The notes: a model not told the origin generated them from the letters alone. A DNA stretch of 64,000 nt from Rhodanobacter denitrificans (GCF_000230695.2 NC_020541.1:1240001-1304000), one strand, 5' to 3'. Shown: positions 10,577 to 19,647, counted from the first letter of the stretch. Numbers and translations are program-made.

Positions 10577-11586
10577 TGCCGCTCAGCCCCGGCCAATGGC
10601 AGAAGGCGCTGGCGGCGGACAGCCTGCAGCCGGTCTACCTGCTCGCCGGCGAGCAGTTGCTGGTGCTGGAAGCCGCCGATGCCTTGCGCGCGCAGGCGCG
10701 CAAGCTCGGCTACAGCGAACGTGAAGTGCTCGAAGTCGGCCAGCATTTCGACTGGAACGACCTGGCCCGCGCCGCGGCGGGCATGTCGCTGTTCGCCAGC
10801 CGCCGGCTGCTCGACCTGCGCCTGCCCAGCGGTCGTCCCGGCATCGACGGCGCCAAGGCGATCGGCGCGTTCTGCGCCGACCCGCCGCCGGACGTCACCT
10901 TGCTGATCACGGCGATGGAATGGAGCAGCAAGCACGACGGCGCCTGGAGCAGGAAGCTCGACGCCAGCGGAGCGATGGTGGTGTTCAGTTCACCGCGGCC
11001 GGACCAGTGGCGGGTGTGGATCGGCGCGCGGCTCGCCTCGCGCGGACTCACCGCCACGCCCGATGCGGTGGCGCTGCTGGCCGAACGCGTCGAAGGCAAC
11101 CTGCTCGCTGCCGCGCAAGAGGTCGACAAGCTCGCCGTGCTGCACGGGCAGGGCCGCGTCGACGCCGCCGAGATGGAGAACCTGGTCGCCGACAGCGCCC
11201 GCTACGACGTGTTCAAGCTCACCGACGCGGCCCTTGCCGGCGACGGCGCACGCGCGCTGCGCATCCTCGCCGGGCTGCGTTCCGAGGGCGACGAACTGCT
11301 GGCGCTGATGGGCTGGCTGGTCAATCAACTGCAGCTGGCGCTGCGCCTGGCCAATGCCGCGGACTTCGCCGCGCAGGCCAAGGCCGAGCACCTGTGGGAC
11401 AGTCGCGCGCAGCAGTTCCGCCAGGCCCTGCGCCGCGCGCCGCGCGAGCACTGGCTGCAGTGCCTGGCCCGCGCCTCGCGCATCGACCGCATGGTCAAGG
11501 GCCGCGAGCAGGGCAACCCGTGGCAGGAAGCCGAACGGCTGATCGCCGCCATCGCCGAGCCGCGCGCGGCCCGGGCGCTCGCATGA
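10576..11586 (+). CDS. holA: DNA polymerase III subunit delta
   Basis: The delta subunit (336 aa) is the wrench of the clamp loader: it binds and opens the beta sliding clamp. The N-terminal region includes the Y-L-L-A-G-E-Q motif (about residues 20-26) typical of HolA. The middle has the conserved E-G-N-L-L-A-A-A-Q-E-V-D-K-L segment (about 173-186). The C-terminal domain is helical. The length matches E. coli HolA (343 aa). Translational coupling to lptE is likely because stop and start share one base (TGATG). Confidence 0.95.
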   Translation: MPLSPGQWQKALAADSLQPVYLLAGEQLLVLEAADALRAQARKLGYSEREVLEVGQHFDWNDLARAAAGMSLFASRRLLDLRLPSGRPGIDGAKAIGAFCADPPPDVTLLITAMEWSSKHDGAWSRKLDASGAMVVFSSPRPDQWRVWIGARLASRGLTATPDAVALLAERVEGNLLAAAQEVDKLAVLHGQGRVDAAEMENLVADSARYDVFKLTDAALAGDGARALRILAGLRSEGDELLALMGWLVNQLQLALRLANAADFAAQAKAEHLWDSRAQQFRQALRRAPREHWLQCLARASRIDRMVKGREQGNPWQEAERLIAAIAEPRAARALA

Positions 11587-11610
11587 CATTTGACCGCCCC
11601 GTCGGGCAGC

Positions 11611-11668
11611 AAGGGGCCGTGACTTGCTCCCGCCCCTGCCTGCAGCGGCGGGTTGGGGAGGGGTAAGG
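11611..11668 (+). repeat. Palindromic intergenic repeat supplying nadD RBS
   Basis: This GC-rich stretch between holA and nadD resembles the intergenic repeat at 24022-24061: a CTCCCxCCCCTGC arm, a short loop and a G-rich arm ending in GGGGAGGGGTA. The 3' arm is the only Shine-Dalgarno-like sequence before nadD. Confidence 0.5.
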
Positions 11669-11671
11669 CTC

Positions 11672-12328
11672 TTGCCGCAGACATCTGCCAGGCCACTCGC
11701 CATCTTCGGCGGCACCTTCGACCCGGTGCACCTGGGCCACCTCAGCGTGGCGTGGGAAGCGGCCGAACTGCTCGACGCCGAGGTGCGCCTGCTGCCGGTC
11801 AGCGTGCCGCCGCACCGCGCACCGCCGATCGCCACCGCGGCGCAGCGGGTGGCGATCCTGCGCGCCGCGCTGCAGGGCCAGTCACGGCTCACGCTGGACA
11901 CGCGCGAACTGGATCGCCCGGGCCCGTCGTACACCATCGACACCTTGCACGAGCTGCGCGCGGAGCAGGGCGAGCGCCCGCTGGTGCTGCTGCTCGGCGC
12001 GGACGCGTTTGCCGGCCTCGCCAGCTGGCATCGCTGGCGCGAGCTGTTCGCGGCGACGCACATCGGCGTGCTGAGCCGACCGGGTGTTGCCACCGCCCTG
12101 CCGGATGCGCTGGAACGCGAAGTGGCCGGCCGGCGCATCGCCGACGCCGCGGAGCTGCGTGCGTGGCCCGCCGGCAAGGTGATCGAGCTGACAGTGACCC
12201 CGCTGGAAATCTCCGCCACCCGCATCCGCGAACTGCTCGCCGCCGGCCGCGACCCGCGCTACCTGCTGCCGGCGGGGTTGTTCGACGATCCGGCGCTGCT
12301 GGCGCCGTACCGGAACCCGGCCGCGTAG
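11672..12328 (+). CDS. nadD: Nicotinate-nucleotide adenylyltransferase
   Basis: NadD transfers AMP from ATP to nicotinate mononucleotide in NAD synthesis. The nucleotidyltransferase signature G-G-T-F-D-P-V-H-L-G-H lies near the N-terminus, and the C-terminal I-S-A-T-x-I-R motif is present (218 aa with the chosen start). No ATG is available. The TTG at 11672 sits about eight bases after a GGGGAGGGG sequence and gives a normal N-terminus. A more upstream in-frame TTG at 11624 would add 16 residues translated from a repeat. It is the last gene of the leuS operon and converges on the NERD helicase gene ten bases away. Confidence 0.88.
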   Translation: MPQTSARPLAIFGGTFDPVHLGHLSVAWEAAELLDAEVRLLPVSVPPHRAPPIATAAQRVAILRAALQGQSRLTLDTRELDRPGPSYTIDTLHELRAEQGERPLVLLLGADAFAGLASWHRWRELFAATHIGVLSRPGVATALPDALEREVAGRRIADAAELRAWPAGKVIELTVTPLEISATRIRELLAAGRDPRYLLPAGLFDDPALLAPYRNPAA

Positions 12329-12337
12329 CAACCGCGC

Positions 12338-14212
12338 TCAGCCGCCGGCCAGCTGCGCGGTGACCTCGTTGATCGAATCGCGGATGCGCCGGGAGAACAC
12401 CGAGTCGAGGTGGTGGATCAGCAGCAGGTGTTCGGTGGCGCGGGTCATGGCGACGTAGAGCAGGCGCGCCTCGTCGGCTTCGCTCTGGCCTTCCTTGGGC
12501 AGGCCGCCGATGCCGGGGATGATCACGAACGGGAATTCCAGCCCCTTGCTGGAGTGCATGGTGACCAGCTTGATGCTGTCCTCGACCGCGAACAGGCTCT
12601 GCTTGCCGGTGTTGTCGGCGAGCCGGCTGGGGATGCCCAGGTCGCGCAGTACCTCGTGCAGTTTTTCGCCTTCCCACTGGTTGCGGTAGATCACCGCCAT
12701 CTCGGAATACGGACGGCCATGCGCGTGCTCGTCGCGCAGCCGCGCGATCAGCACGTCCATCTGCGCGCGGGCGGTGTCGGTGCGCACCAGTTCGGGCACC
12801 GCGCCGCGGCGGCCGGCGCTTTCCGGCGCGACCAGCGGCACGCCGTCGCCGTCGGCCTCGTCGCTGCGCGAGGCGAGCAGGTCCTGCGCGAAGGTGCGCG
12901 CGACCGAGAGGATTTCCAGCGTGTTGCGGTAGTTGAGCTTGAGGATGGTGGTGCGCCCCTGCGCCTGCACGCCGAGGCTCTTCCAGCTGATCTTGCGCCG
13001 GTTCGGGTTGCCGTAGATGTTCTGCGCGTCGTCGTACAGCACCAGCAGCGAGTTGGTGGCCGGGTCGATCATCTGCACGATCAGCTTGTACCAGTCCGGC
13101 TCGAAGTCGTGGCCTTCGTCGACCAGCACCGCGCCGTACTGGGCGCGCGGAATGCGGCCGCGGTCCACGCCGGCGATCACCGCCGGCGGCAGCGCTTCGA
13201 CGAAGGCCTTGCCGCTGCCCGGCGGCAGCGGCTCGTGGTAGGCCACCAGCATCTTGCGGCACCACTTGTGGAAGTTGTAGACCTGCACCTTCTCGCTGAG
13301 GCCGCGCTCGCCGATCAACTGTTCCAGCCGCGCGGCCAGGGTCTTGTTGTAGCAGAGCACCAGGATCGGCTTGGAGAGCTCACGCGCGAGCTGCATCGCG
13401 CGGAAGCCGAGGATCATCGTCTTGCCGGAGCCGGCCACGCCGTGGATGATCCGGTGCTCGCCGCCGATCGAGCGCGCCAGCTGTTCCTGTTGCGTGTCCA
13501 TCACCTTGACCAGGTCGGGGATCTCCAGTGGCCGCACCGCGGCATCGGTAGGACCGAACAGGCCGAACTGGCCGCTGCCGGCTTCCACGCGCAACTCCGG
13601 GAACAGGTGCCAGCGCACGCGGTCGATCTGCGGCAGGGTCAGCGCCACCGGATACACCTGCGGGAACATCGCCCACAGGCGCTGCTGGAACACCTCGGCG
13701 TCGACTGTCTCGTACAGCTCGTCGCGGCAGATCACCAGGTGCTCGGGCAGCACCTCGCCCAGGCCGCCTTCGTCGAACTGCTTGCGGGTGATGTTGGCCA
13801 GCACCACGCCCCAGCCCCACGGCATGATCAGCTTGCCGGCGTAACGCGAGCCTTCCGGGTGGCGCAGCGCGGGGTCCCGCTCCAGCACCACGCCGATCTC
13901 CAGCGCGTACGCGCGTGCCTGCAGCAGCGGGTTGGCCTCCTTCACCAGGCCGCGCTCGGTGACCAGGGTGAACTGGGTGCTGTCGGCGTGGCGGATGGTG
14001 TCGGCCTTCCAGTCCTTCACCTCCAGCACCAGCAGGCCGCGGCGCGGGTGGAACACCACGAAATCCGGGTGGCGCTGTTTCAGCCCGACCGGCACGTCGT
14101 ACCACAGCAGGTAGTCGTCCTCCAGCTTCTGTTCCAGCCGCTCGGAAACGCGCTTCTCGCCGCCGGTCATCCGCGGCAGGCAGCTGTTGCGGGTCGGAAT
14201 GAGTGTCGCCAC
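12338..14212 (-). CDS. NERD-domain UvrD/Rep-like helicase
   Basis: A 624-residue fusion of an N-terminal NERD nuclease-related domain (about residues 10-130) and a superfamily 1 helicase core. NERD residues of the D...E-x-K type are visible (D50, E64, K66 in DFVVF and LVLEVKDWK). Walker A is G-V-A-G-S-G-K-T (258-265) and motif II is D-E-G-H-D-F. C-terminal motifs include T-M-H-S-S-K-G-L-E-F and L-L-Y-V-A-M-T-R-A. Such proteins are presumed to act in DNA repair or phage defence, but the role is not established. I chose the GTG at 14212 because GAGGA precedes it and relatives begin with (M)ATLIP; the frame is open a further nine codons upstream. Confidence 0.85.
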   Translation of the reverse strand: MATLIPTRNSCLPRMTGGEKRVSERLEQKLEDDYLLWYDVPVGLKQRHPDFVVFHPRRGLLVLEVKDWKADTIRHADSTQFTLVTERGLVKEANPLLQARAYALEIGVVLERDPALRHPEGSRYAGKLIMPWGWGVVLANITRKQFDEGGLGEVLPEHLVICRDELYETVDAEVFQQRLWAMFPQVYPVALTLPQIDRVRWHLFPELRVEAGSGQFGLFGPTDAAVRPLEIPDLVKVMDTQQEQLARSIGGEHRIIHGVAGSGKTMILGFRAMQLARELSKPILVLCYNKTLAARLEQLIGERGLSEKVQVYNFHKWCRKMLVAYHEPLPPGSGKAFVEALPPAVIAGVDRGRIPRAQYGAVLVDEGHDFEPDWYKLIVQMIDPATNSLLVLYDDAQNIYGNPNRRKISWKSLGVQAQGRTTILKLNYRNTLEILSVARTFAQDLLASRSDEADGDGVPLVAPESAGRRGAVPELVRTDTARAQMDVLIARLRDEHAHGRPYSEMAVIYRNQWEGEKLHEVLRDLGIPSRLADNTGKQSLFAVEDSIKLVTMHSSKGLEFPFVIIPGIGGLPKEGQSEADEARLLYVAMTRATEHLLLIHHLDSVFSRRIRDSINEVTAQLAGG

Positions 14213-14264
14213 GGAAGTCCTCGACTGACGCTGTCGCACGACGTTAGCCGATGGGATGACGCTG

Positions 14265-15212
14265 TCAATGCCGCTGGACGGCGTGAAGCTGCGCCCAGTG
14301 CCGCAGCTGCTCCGGCGGCACGTCCATGCGCCGGCAGGCGCGGCTGGCGATGCCGTCCTTCAGCGCGGCATGGAACACCGGCGCGATCGACCACAGCGCG
14401 TGCGCCGCCAGCCGCGCCTGGCGCCGCTGCCAGGGCGTGTGGCGCAGCCGCGCGAGCGCCCACTCCGGCAACAGCGCGTGGCCGGCGTACAGGAACAGGT
14501 CGCGCGACAGTCCGGCGGCTGGCACCGGCAGGCGCACCTGCGAAAGCAGGTCGAGCACCACGCGCGAGCGTTCGGTGAAGGCCAGCTCGGGCCGGATGCG
14601 CCGGAAGTATTCCGCTACCTCGTGTTCGCTGGCCGGCACGTCGCGCGCGCCCAGCGCCTCGGCGATCTGCCGCACCTCGTCGTAGTAGCGGTCGACCGCG
14701 CCGGGCGGCAGCGCGATGTGGCTGTAGCGGCGGTAGCCCTGCAGGAAGCAGCACGCCTCGCTGACGTGCACCCAGGTCAGCAGCTCGGGATCATTGGCGC
14801 TGTAGGGGTGCCCGTCCTCGCCATGGCCGGCGATGTGGTCGTGGATCTGCCGCACGTGCGCGATCAGCGCCTCGGCCTGCGCGCGCGGCGCGTAGGTGGT
14901 GCCGCCGACGAAGGCGGTGGTGCGGCGCAGCCGGCCGAGCAGGTCGCCGCGGAAGTTGGAGTGGTCCCACACCCCGGCCAGCGCCAGCGGATGCAGGGTC
15001 TGCAGGGTCAGCGCGGCGAGGCCGCCGGCCAGCATGCCGGGGAAATCCGCGTGCACGCGCCAGGTCGCGCTGTGCGGACCGAACAGGCCCGGATCGCCGT
15101 GCGGATGGTCGTAGTCGAGGCCGCCGCTGTCGGCGCGAGGGAAGGCGCCGAGCACCCAGCGGCGGACCGCTTCGCGGGCAGGTCGGGTCAGCAGGTCGAG
15201 CGGCGAAGGCAT
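14265..15212 (-). CDS. MpaB-family oxygenase (DUF2236)
   Basis: A 315-residue protein of the ER-bound oxygenase MpaB/latex-clearing protein family (DUF2236). Known members are heme-dependent oxygenases or of unknown substrate. The family pattern is visible: an N-terminal helix bundle, the S-A-T-W-R-V segment (about residues 48-53), the D-H-S-N-F region (about 83-87), and the H-V-S-E-A-C motif with a conserved histidine near residue 148. It lies alone, upstream of the NERD helicase on the same strand with a gap of about 50 bases. The substrate cannot be predicted. Confidence 0.8.
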   Translation of the reverse strand: MPSPLDLLTRPAREAVRRWVLGAFPRADSGGLDYDHPHGDPGLFGPHSATWRVHADFPGMLAGGLAALTLQTLHPLALAGVWDHSNFRGDLLGRLRRTTAFVGGTTYAPRAQAEALIAHVRQIHDHIAGHGEDGHPYSANDPELLTWVHVSEACCFLQGYRRYSHIALPPGAVDRYYDEVRQIAEALGARDVPASEHEVAEYFRRIRPELAFTERSRVVLDLLSQVRLPVPAAGLSRDLFLYAGHALLPEWALARLRHTPWQRRQARLAAHALWSIAPVFHAALKDGIASRACRRMDVPPEQLRHWAQLHAVQRH

Positions 15213-15244
15213 GCCGCCAGTCTAGCCTCGTGCCGGCGGGGAGT

Positions 15245-15272
15245 TTGATTTGGACGTCCATTGTGTTATCAA
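15245..15272 (+). promoter_or_regulatory. Candidate promoter of the aroG leader
   Basis: TTGATT (15245-15250) and TATCAA (15267-15272) are 16 bases apart and resemble a sigma-70 promoter. If this is used, the transcript would start almost at the leader-peptide ATG, making the leader mRNA nearly leaderless. Weak evidence by eye only. Confidence 0.3.
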
Positions 15273-15279
15273 TGACGAC

Positions 15280-15363
15280 ATGCATTCCGCCACCGCCCGC
15301 CTTTCTTTCTGGTTTTACGGCTACCCGAAGCCAACGGCGGCGGCGCGGACGCGATCGTTTTGA
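15280..15363 (+). CDS. Aromatic-rich leader peptide of aroG
   Basis: A 27-codon reading frame upstream of the DAHP synthase gene. Residues 10-15 are Phe-Trp-Phe-Tyr-Gly-Tyr, codons for all three aromatic amino acids, and the last codon before the stop is again Phe. This is the pattern expected of a transcription-attenuation leader peptide in which a ribosome stalls when charged aromatic tRNAs are scarce. No clear Shine-Dalgarno precedes the ATG; an in-frame TTG at 15250 preceded by GGGGAG is an alternative start that keeps the same aromatic run. The peptide ends 23 bases before the terminator hairpin. Confidence 0.72.
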   Translation: MHSATARLSFWFYGYPKPTAAARTRSF

Positions 15364-15411
15364 ACTGATCGAAAGAACCACACCGAACCGCCATCCCAGG
15401 GCGGTTTTTTT
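15288..15411 (+). promoter_or_regulatory. Transcription attenuator with 1:2, 2:3 and 3:4 pairings
   Basis: Segment 1 (CGCCACCGCC, 15288-15297) can pair with segment 2 (GGCGGCGGCG, 15336-15345) with one mismatch. Segment 2 can instead pair with the CCGCC of segment 3 (15388-15392). Segment 3 (AACCGCC, 15386-15392) pairs with segment 4 (GGCGGTT, 15400-15406) to form a terminator stem followed by a T-tract (15405-15411). A ribosome stalled on the aromatic codons (15307-15324) would cover segment 1, free segment 2 and allow read-through into aroG. Pairings were traced by eye; energies were not computed. Confidence 0.68.
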
Positions 15412-15447
15412 ATGGCCGCCACCTGAAAAACCTCCAGGAGAGCCGCC

Positions 15448-16542
<1,095 letters not shown>

Positions 16543-16543
16543 G

Positions 16544-16969
16544 TCAGCTTTCCAGCCGGGCGTCCAGCGTGATCGTGGCCTTCAGCAGCTTGGACACCGG
16601 GCAGGCCAGCTTGGTCGCCCGTGCGATGCCGTCGAACGTGGCCGTGTCGATGCGCGGCACCCTGGCCCGGCAGGTCAGCGCCACCTCGGTGATGGCGAAG
16701 CCGTCGCCGTCCTTGAGCAGGGTCACCACCGCCGTCGTGTCGATGCTGTTGGCGGTAAAGCCGGCGCTGCCCAGCCCCAGCGACAGCGCCATCGAGTAGC
16801 AGCCGGCGTGGGCCGCCGCGATCAATTCCTCCGGATTGGTGCCGGGGCCGTCCTCGAAGCGCGATTTGAACCCGAATGGCGACTCTCGCAACACGCCGGT
16901 ATCGGTCGACATGGTGCCCTGGCCGTCCGTGATGCCGCCGGACCAGTGCGCGGATGCGGATCGTTTCAT
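16544..16969 (-). CDS. osmC: OsmC-family peroxiredoxin
   Basis: OsmC reduces organic hydroperoxides with two redox-active cysteines. This 141-residue protein closely follows E. coli OsmC (143 aa): it shares the K-G-x-G-T-x-S-T-x-[ST]-G-V-L-like region, E-D-G-P-G-T-N-P-E-E-L-I-A-A-A-H-A-G-C-Y-S-M with the first cysteine, and the later L-A-C-P-V-S-K with the second. The ATG at 16969 is preceded by GGGAGAG; the upstream extension of the frame is not OsmC-like. OsmC is usually part of osmotic or general stress responses. Confidence 0.92.
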   Translation of the reverse strand: MKRSASAHWSGGITDGQGTMSTDTGVLRESPFGFKSRFEDGPGTNPEELIAAAHAGCYSMALSLGLGSAGFTANSIDTTAVVTLLKDGDGFAITEVALTCRARVPRIDTATFDGIARATKLACPVSKLLKATITLDARLES

Positions 16970-17118
16970 GGGACTCTCCCGTGGGTGGTGGCAGGCAGGC
17001 GCCCACGATGCCCGGCGCCACATGCAGCCGATGCGAATGAAGCAACGCGATCGCTTCACGCCCGTTTGCCTCGCGCGGGTCGTATGCTGTGGGGATTGTG
17101 TTCCGGCCAGGAGTTCGC

Positions 17119-17394
17119 ATGCCGTTCGCCATCCTTCACGATCGCATGGCCCGTCGTTTCGAGACCCGCGTGGACGGCGTGCCGTGCCTGCTCGAGTACG
17201 CCCTGGCCGACGGCGTGATGACGATCACCCATACCGGCGTGCCGGCCGCGGTGGGTGGGCGCGGCATCGCCGCCGCGCTGGTGCAGGAGGCGCTGGCGAC
17301 GGCGCGCGCCGAAGGCTGGAAGGTGGTGCCGGCCTGCTCGTATGCTGCCGCGTGGATGCAGCGGCACCCGGAATACCACGACCTGCTCGGCTGA
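17119..17394 (+). CDS. Small GNAT-like N-acetyltransferase (YjdJ type)
   Basis: A 91-residue single-domain protein of the Gcn5-like N-acetyltransferase group (PF14542 type). It contains the compact acetyl-CoA-binding stretch V-G-G-R-G-I-A-A-A-L-V-Q-E-A-L and the C-terminal C-S-Y-A-A-A-W-M-Q-R-H-P-E-Y. The natural substrate of this group is unknown. The ATG at 17119 has AGGAG at eight bases, so the longer frame upstream is unlikely to be translated. Confidence 0.85.
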   Translation: MPFAILHDRMARRFETRVDGVPCLLEYALADGVMTITHTGVPAAVGGRGIAAALVQEALATARAEGWKVVPACSYAAAWMQRHPEYHDLLG

Positions 17395-17415
17395 GCCCCT
17401 GACGCGGAGACAAGC

Positions 17416-18108
17416 ATGGACGAATCATCAGGGCGCGCGGGCGAACGCGCGCCGCAGCGGCGCGGCTGGCGGCCATGGCGTTTCGTGAAGGGCCGCCGGT
17501 GGACGCTGCTGTCGCTGCTGATCTTCCTGGTGGCGCTGGCGCTGCTGCTGCATGCCGGCGTGCGTCCGGCCAATGCAGTGCTGCTGGGTTTCGACCTGGC
17601 CGCGCTGGTGTTCCTGGGCGTCTTCGCGCGCCTGTTCAGCCGGGCTTCGCCGAGTCACATGCGCATCCAGGCGCGGGCGCTGGACACCGGGCGCTGGGGC
17701 GTGCTGTGGGGCGGCGTGCTGCTCTCGGCAGTGGTGCTGGCGGCGCTGGGCAACGAACTGCATGCGGCCCGGGGCGGTGGCGTGCCGGCGCTGGCCGTCG
17801 GCGTGCTGAGCGTGGTGCTCAGCTGGCTGTTCCTCAACGTGATGTTCGCGGTGCACTACGCCCACGGCTACTACGGTGATTTCGGCGAGAAGCATGCCGG
17901 CCTGGAGTTTCCCGACACGCCCGAGCCGGACTACTGGGATTTCGCCTATTTCTCGATCGTCATCGGCATGACCTTCCAGGTCTCCGACGTGCAGATCACC
18001 AGCAAGTACCTGCGTCGCGTGGTGCTGCTGCACAGCGTGATCGCATTCTTCTTCAACGTGTTCATCATCGCCATCACGGTGAATATCGTGGCCGGGCAGG
18101 GCGGCTGA
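17416..18108 (+). CDS. DUF1345 membrane protein
   Basis: A 230-residue inner-membrane protein with about five hydrophobic segments (near residues 31-50, 54-73, 98-117, 124-148 and 204-226). The DUF1345 signature Y-W-D-F-A-Y-F-S-I-V-I-G-M-T-F-Q-V-S-D-V is present (about 175-194) and precedes the last membrane span. The function of the family is not known. The N-terminus is basic and likely cytoplasmic. It follows the small acetyltransferase gene by 21 bases and could be co-transcribed with it. Confidence 0.85.
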   Translation: MDESSGRAGERAPQRRGWRPWRFVKGRRWTLLSLLIFLVALALLLHAGVRPANAVLLGFDLAALVFLGVFARLFSRASPSHMRIQARALDTGRWGVLWGGVLLSAVVLAALGNELHAARGGGVPALAVGVLSVVLSWLFLNVMFAVHYAHGYYGDFGEKHAGLEFPDTPEPDYWDFAYFSIVIGMTFQVSDVQITSKYLRRVVLLHSVIAFFFNVFIIAITVNIVAGQGG

Positions 18109-18198
18109 GCCGAGCGAGGTAACCGCCGGCCGGCGGGCGGCGAAGGAAGCGAGGGGGCGGCGTGGCCGTTCCCCTTTCTTTCTCCCGAGGATCTTCCG

Positions 18199-18486
18199 AT
18201 GAACGCACGACTTGCCACTCTTCTTGCCGTATCCATGGCCTGCGGCCTCGCCACCGCGTCCGCGCTCGCGCAGGACGCGATGGCCGCCAGCTCCAGCACC
18301 GCCATGGCGCACGACGCCATGCAGAAAACGACCATGAAGCATGACGGCATGAAACATGGTGCGATGAAGCACGAAGCGATGAAGCACGAAGCGATGAAGG
18401 GTGACGCGATGAAGAGTGACGCGATGAAGGGTGACGCCATGCAGGGCGACGCCATGAAGGGCGCGGCGATGAAGTCCGGCGGCTGA
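18199..18486 (+). CDS. Secreted pentapeptide MXKDX repeat protein
   Basis: A 95-residue protein with a cleavable signal peptide (about residues 1-24, ending A-L-A). The mature part consists almost wholly of five-residue units of the form x-x-A-M-K (for example HEAMK, GDAMK, SDAMK). This fits the MXKDX-repeat family, secreted Met/Lys/Asp-rich proteins of unknown function. At the DNA level the core is a 15-bp tandem repeat (about 18350-18475), so copy number may vary. Regularly spaced Met and His/Asp suggest metal binding, which is inference. Confidence 0.85.
   Translation: MNARLATLLAVSMACGLATASALAQDAMAASSSTAMAHDAMQKTTMKHDGMKHGAMKHEAMKHEAMKGDAMKSDAMKGDAMQGDAMKGAAMKSGG
18350..18475 (+). repeat. 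15-bp minisatellite (GCGATGAAGSRYGAM units)
   Basis: About eight tandem 15-nt units encode the MXKDX pentapeptides. Units such as GCGATGAAGCACGAA and GCGATGAAGGGTGAC recur with few changes. The unit length is a multiple of three, so slippage would change copy number without breaking the frame. Confidence 0.8.
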
Positions 18487-18579
18487 GCGCCTGCCGCCGG
18501 CAGGCGGAGCTGCCGGCGGCTTCTGCTGCGCGTGGCAGTGGCGGATACTGTGTCCGTTTCCGCCACGGGCCGCCACGCC

Positions 18580-19647
18580 ATGGATACATCGTTCGCCAGC
18601 CGGCTCGGCATCGAGCATCCGCTGATCCAGGCCCCGATGTCCGGCTCGACGCCGCCGGCGCTGGTGGCGGCGGTGTCCAATGCCGGCGCGCTGGGCTCGC
18701 TCGGCGCCGGCTACCTGGAGCCGCAGGCGATCCTCGACCAGGCGGCGCAGATCCGCGCGCTCGGCGAGCAACCGTATGCGATCGGCCTGTTCGTGCTGCC
18801 GGACGAATTCGAGGCCGGCATGGCGGCGGTGGCGAAAGCGTGCGAGCAGCTTGATGCGCTGATGGTGCGCGAAGGCCTCGACGTGCGCACCAGCGTTCCG
18901 CCGCGCTGGGCGCCGCTTTTCTCCGAGCAGTTCGCCGCGCTGTGCGAGGCGCGTCCGGCGGCAGCGATCTTTACGTTCGGGGTGATCGCCCCGGCGCAGT
19001 TGCGCGAGCTGCATAGGCGCGGCATCTGCGTGATCGGCACCGCCACCACGGTGGCCGAGGCACGCGCCTGGGCCGGCGCCGGCGCCGACGCGGTGTGCAT
19101 GCAGGGCGCCGAGGCTGGCGGCCATCGCGGCACCTTCCTGCACGAGGCGGAGGACGCGATGATCGGCCTGTTCGCGCTGCTGCCGCTGGCCGTGCGCGCG
19201 ATCGACATCCCGGTGATCGCCGCCGGCGGCATCATGGACGGCCGCGGCATGCTGGCGGCGGAAGTGCTCGGCGCGGCGGCCAGCCAGCTCGGCACCGCCT
19301 TCCTCACCTGCCCGGAGTGCTCGGCCGCCGAGGCGTGGAAGCAGGATCTGCCGCAGGTCGAGGAACACCGGGTCACCACCATCCGCGGCTTCTCCGGGCG
19401 CGCCGCCCGCGGCCTGCGCAACCGCTTCGTCGAGGCGATGCCCGAAGCGGCGCAGGGCTTGCCGTATCCGGTGCTGAACGCGCTCACCGCGCCGCTGCGG
19501 CGCGCGGCGGCCGCCGCCGGGCGCGGCGACCTGTTGTCCGAATGGTGCGGCCAGGCCGCCGCGCTGGTGCGCCCGCAGCCGGCCGCCGAGCTGGTGGCGC
19601 GACTGATGCACGAATACCGCTTGGCCAGGCGCTCGCTGGCGCACTGA
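18580..19647 (+). CDS. Nitronate monooxygenase-like flavin oxidoreductase
   Basis: A 355-residue TIM-barrel FMN enzyme of the nitronate monooxygenase/2-nitropropane dioxygenase family. Visible signatures are the N-terminal H-P-L-I-Q-A-P-M-S-G, the N-A-G-A-L-G-S-L-G-A-G phosphate-binding loop, G-A-E-A-G-G-H-R-G (about residue 176) and I-A-A-G-G-I. The family oxidises alkyl nitronates, but many members act on unknown substrates. I placed the start at the ATG 18580, where homology begins; the frame is open 16 codons further up, and no strong ribosome site marks either start. Confidence 0.85.
   Translation: MDTSFASRLGIEHPLIQAPMSGSTPPALVAAVSNAGALGSLGAGYLEPQAILDQAAQIRALGEQPYAIGLFVLPDEFEAGMAAVAKACEQLDALMVREGLDVRTSVPPRWAPLFSEQFAALCEARPAAAIFTFGVIAPAQLRELHRRGICVIGTATTVAEARAWAGAGADAVCMQGAEAGGHRGTFLHEAEDAMIGLFALLPLAVRAIDIPVIAAGGIMDGRGMLAAEVLGAAASQLGTAFLTCPECSAAEAWKQDLPQVEEHRVTTIRGFSGRAARGLRNRFVEAMPEAAQGLPYPVLNALTAPLRRAAAAAGRGDLLSEWCGQAAALVRPQPAAELVARLMHEYRLARRSLAH

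Noticed and set aside
12410..14578. A 722-codon frame antisense to the NERD helicase
   Set aside because: Composition is typical of antisense translation (His/Arg/Val-rich), while the sense strand has complete helicase motifs.
18350..18475. Tandem repeat considered as a CRISPR array
   Set aside because: Units are 15 bp, directly adjacent, without spacers, and translate to MXKDX pentapeptides. No cas genes are present.
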